From: Anaerolineae bacterium | Lineage (GTDB): Bacteria > Chloroflexota > Anaerolineae > J102 | Reading direction: 5' to 3' | Assembly (NCBI GenBank): GCA_026985975.1 | Contig: JALSPL010000184.1 | Location: forward strand, 1-14,006 | Length of the DNA stretch: 14,006 bases | Made by a program: the position numbers and the translations under genes | Notes under the pieces: model-generated | Told to the model about the DNA's origin: nothing | The model's input: the letters and a program-made list of their open reading frames with translations, nothing else | Database searches by the model: none | Shown: positions 13,371 to 14,006 of the stretch, one piece after another | How the letters are laid out: every line of letters starts with the position of its first letter | Position numbering within the stretch: the stretch's first letter is position 1

Positions 13371-14006
13371 ATGTCCTGGCAACCTTTCGCCCAAAGCGCC
13401 CGCGAGATGGGCGTTTCTCTGACGCCCGAGCAGATCGATCGTTTCCGGCGCTACACGCAATTGCTGCTGGAGGCCAATCGCCGCGTCAATCTCACCGCGC
13501 TGCGGGATGAAAACGCACTCATAGCCAAATTCCATCTGGACGCGTTGGCGTTGATTCCGGTCATCGCCGGCGCCGCGGGTCTCGCGCCCGACGCATTATG
13601 CGCGCGGGCGTGGCGGGCCGCGGATGTGGGCTCGGGCGGGGGCGCGCCCGCCATCCCCCTGGCCATCGCCTGGCCCGCGCTGCGCTACACGCTCATCGAA
13701 TCCATCGCCAAGAAAGCCCGCTTTCTGGAGCAGGCGGCGGCCGCGCTGGGGTTGAATCTGACCGTGGTCAATGCTCGGGCGGAGGACGCGGGCCGGGCGT
13801 CAGAACATCGGGCGGGCTACGATCTAGTGACGGCCCGGGCCGTGGCCGCCCTGCCCACACTGGTGGAGCTGACCCTGCCCCTGGCCCGCGTGGGCGGGCT
13901 CATCGTCCTGCCCAAAGGCCCCAGAGCGCCGCAAGAAGTGGCGGCGGCGCAGCGGGCCATCGACCTGCTGGGCGGCGAGCTGGTTGATGTGGCGTCGGTG
14001 ACGATT
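13371..14006 (+). CDS. rsmG: 16S rRNA (guanine527-N7)-methyltransferase RsmG; 3' truncated by the window
   Basis: This SAM-dependent enzyme methylates G527 of 16S rRNA in the 530 loop of the small ribosomal subunit. The frame is open from the ATG at 13371 to the window edge, giving 212 residues of a protein usually a little over 200-240 long, so little is missing. Family signatures are RRVNLTALRDE followed by a conserved basic/His segment (near 37-58), the SAM-binding glycine loop DVGSGGGAPAIPLAI (85-99), LIESIAKKARFLE (108-120), RAED (136-139), YDLVTARAVAALPTLVE (150-166) and the GG...PKG segment near 175-183. In the SAM loop the usual GFPGIPL reads GAPAIPL, a mild variation. No Shine-Dalgarno precedes the ATG. 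It is divergent from the phosphatase gene. Assignment is firm. Confidence 0.93.
   Translation, partial: MSWQPFAQSAREMGVSLTPEQIDRFRRYTQLLLEANRRVNLTALRDENALIAKFHLDALALIPVIAGAAGLAPDALCARAWRAADVGSGGGAPAIPLAIAWPALRYTLIESIAKKARFLEQAAAALGLNLTVVNARAEDAGRASEHRAGYDLVTARAVAALPTLVELTLPLARVGGLIVLPKGPRAPQEVAAAQRAIDLLGGELVDVASVTI

Overview
The window looks like a GC-rich bacterial chromosome, most likely from a Chloroflexota lineage (Anaerolineae/Caldilineae type). This is inferred from gene content and style: a Pro/Thr-rich extracytoplasmic linker, a DUF6062-like protein beside an RDD protein, a receiver/ATP-grasp fusion, and intergenic short-repeat hairpins. No rRNA, tRNA, phage gene, transposase or CRISPR array was seen.

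Layout. Positions 1-2306 (+) hold the 3' part of a molybdenum hydroxylase large subunit of the xanthine dehydrogenase/CoxL superfamily, cut by the left edge. Positions 2307-2575 carry two kinds of 7-nt-unit repeats and a hairpin. Positions 2576-3850 (-) encode a membrane-anchored C39-like cysteine peptidase with a TPR-like tail, probably from a leaderless mRNA. Positions 3851-4217 hold a MITE-like palindromic element and the terminator of the next gene. Positions 4218-5567 (-) encode a full-length hexameric-type glutamate dehydrogenase (gdhA). The 5568-6114 gap contains a good candidate gdhA promoter, a leader of about 275 nt with a terminator-like hairpin, and a divergent promoter. Positions 6115-11581 (+) form a tight four-gene operon: a receiver/PPDK_N ATP-grasp fusion, a DUF6062-like double Cys/His protein, a repeat protein of unknown function and an RDD membrane protein. 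Positions 11593-13022 (-) hold a translationally coupled pair: a histidine phosphatase followed by exodeoxyribonuclease III. Positions 13023-13370 are a divergent regulatory gap with palindromes. From 13371 (+), rsmG runs off the right edge.

The housekeeping genes (gdhA, xthA, rsmG) are conventional. The part most likely to be a poorly described system is the 6115-11581 operon. It joins a possibly phosphorylatable receiver and a PEP-synthase-like nucleotide-binding domain, without the catalytic partner domains of PEP synthase, to a possible metal-binding protein, a repeat scaffold and a membrane protein. The candidate gdhA leader attenuator and the several short palindromic repeat families are the other points of interest.
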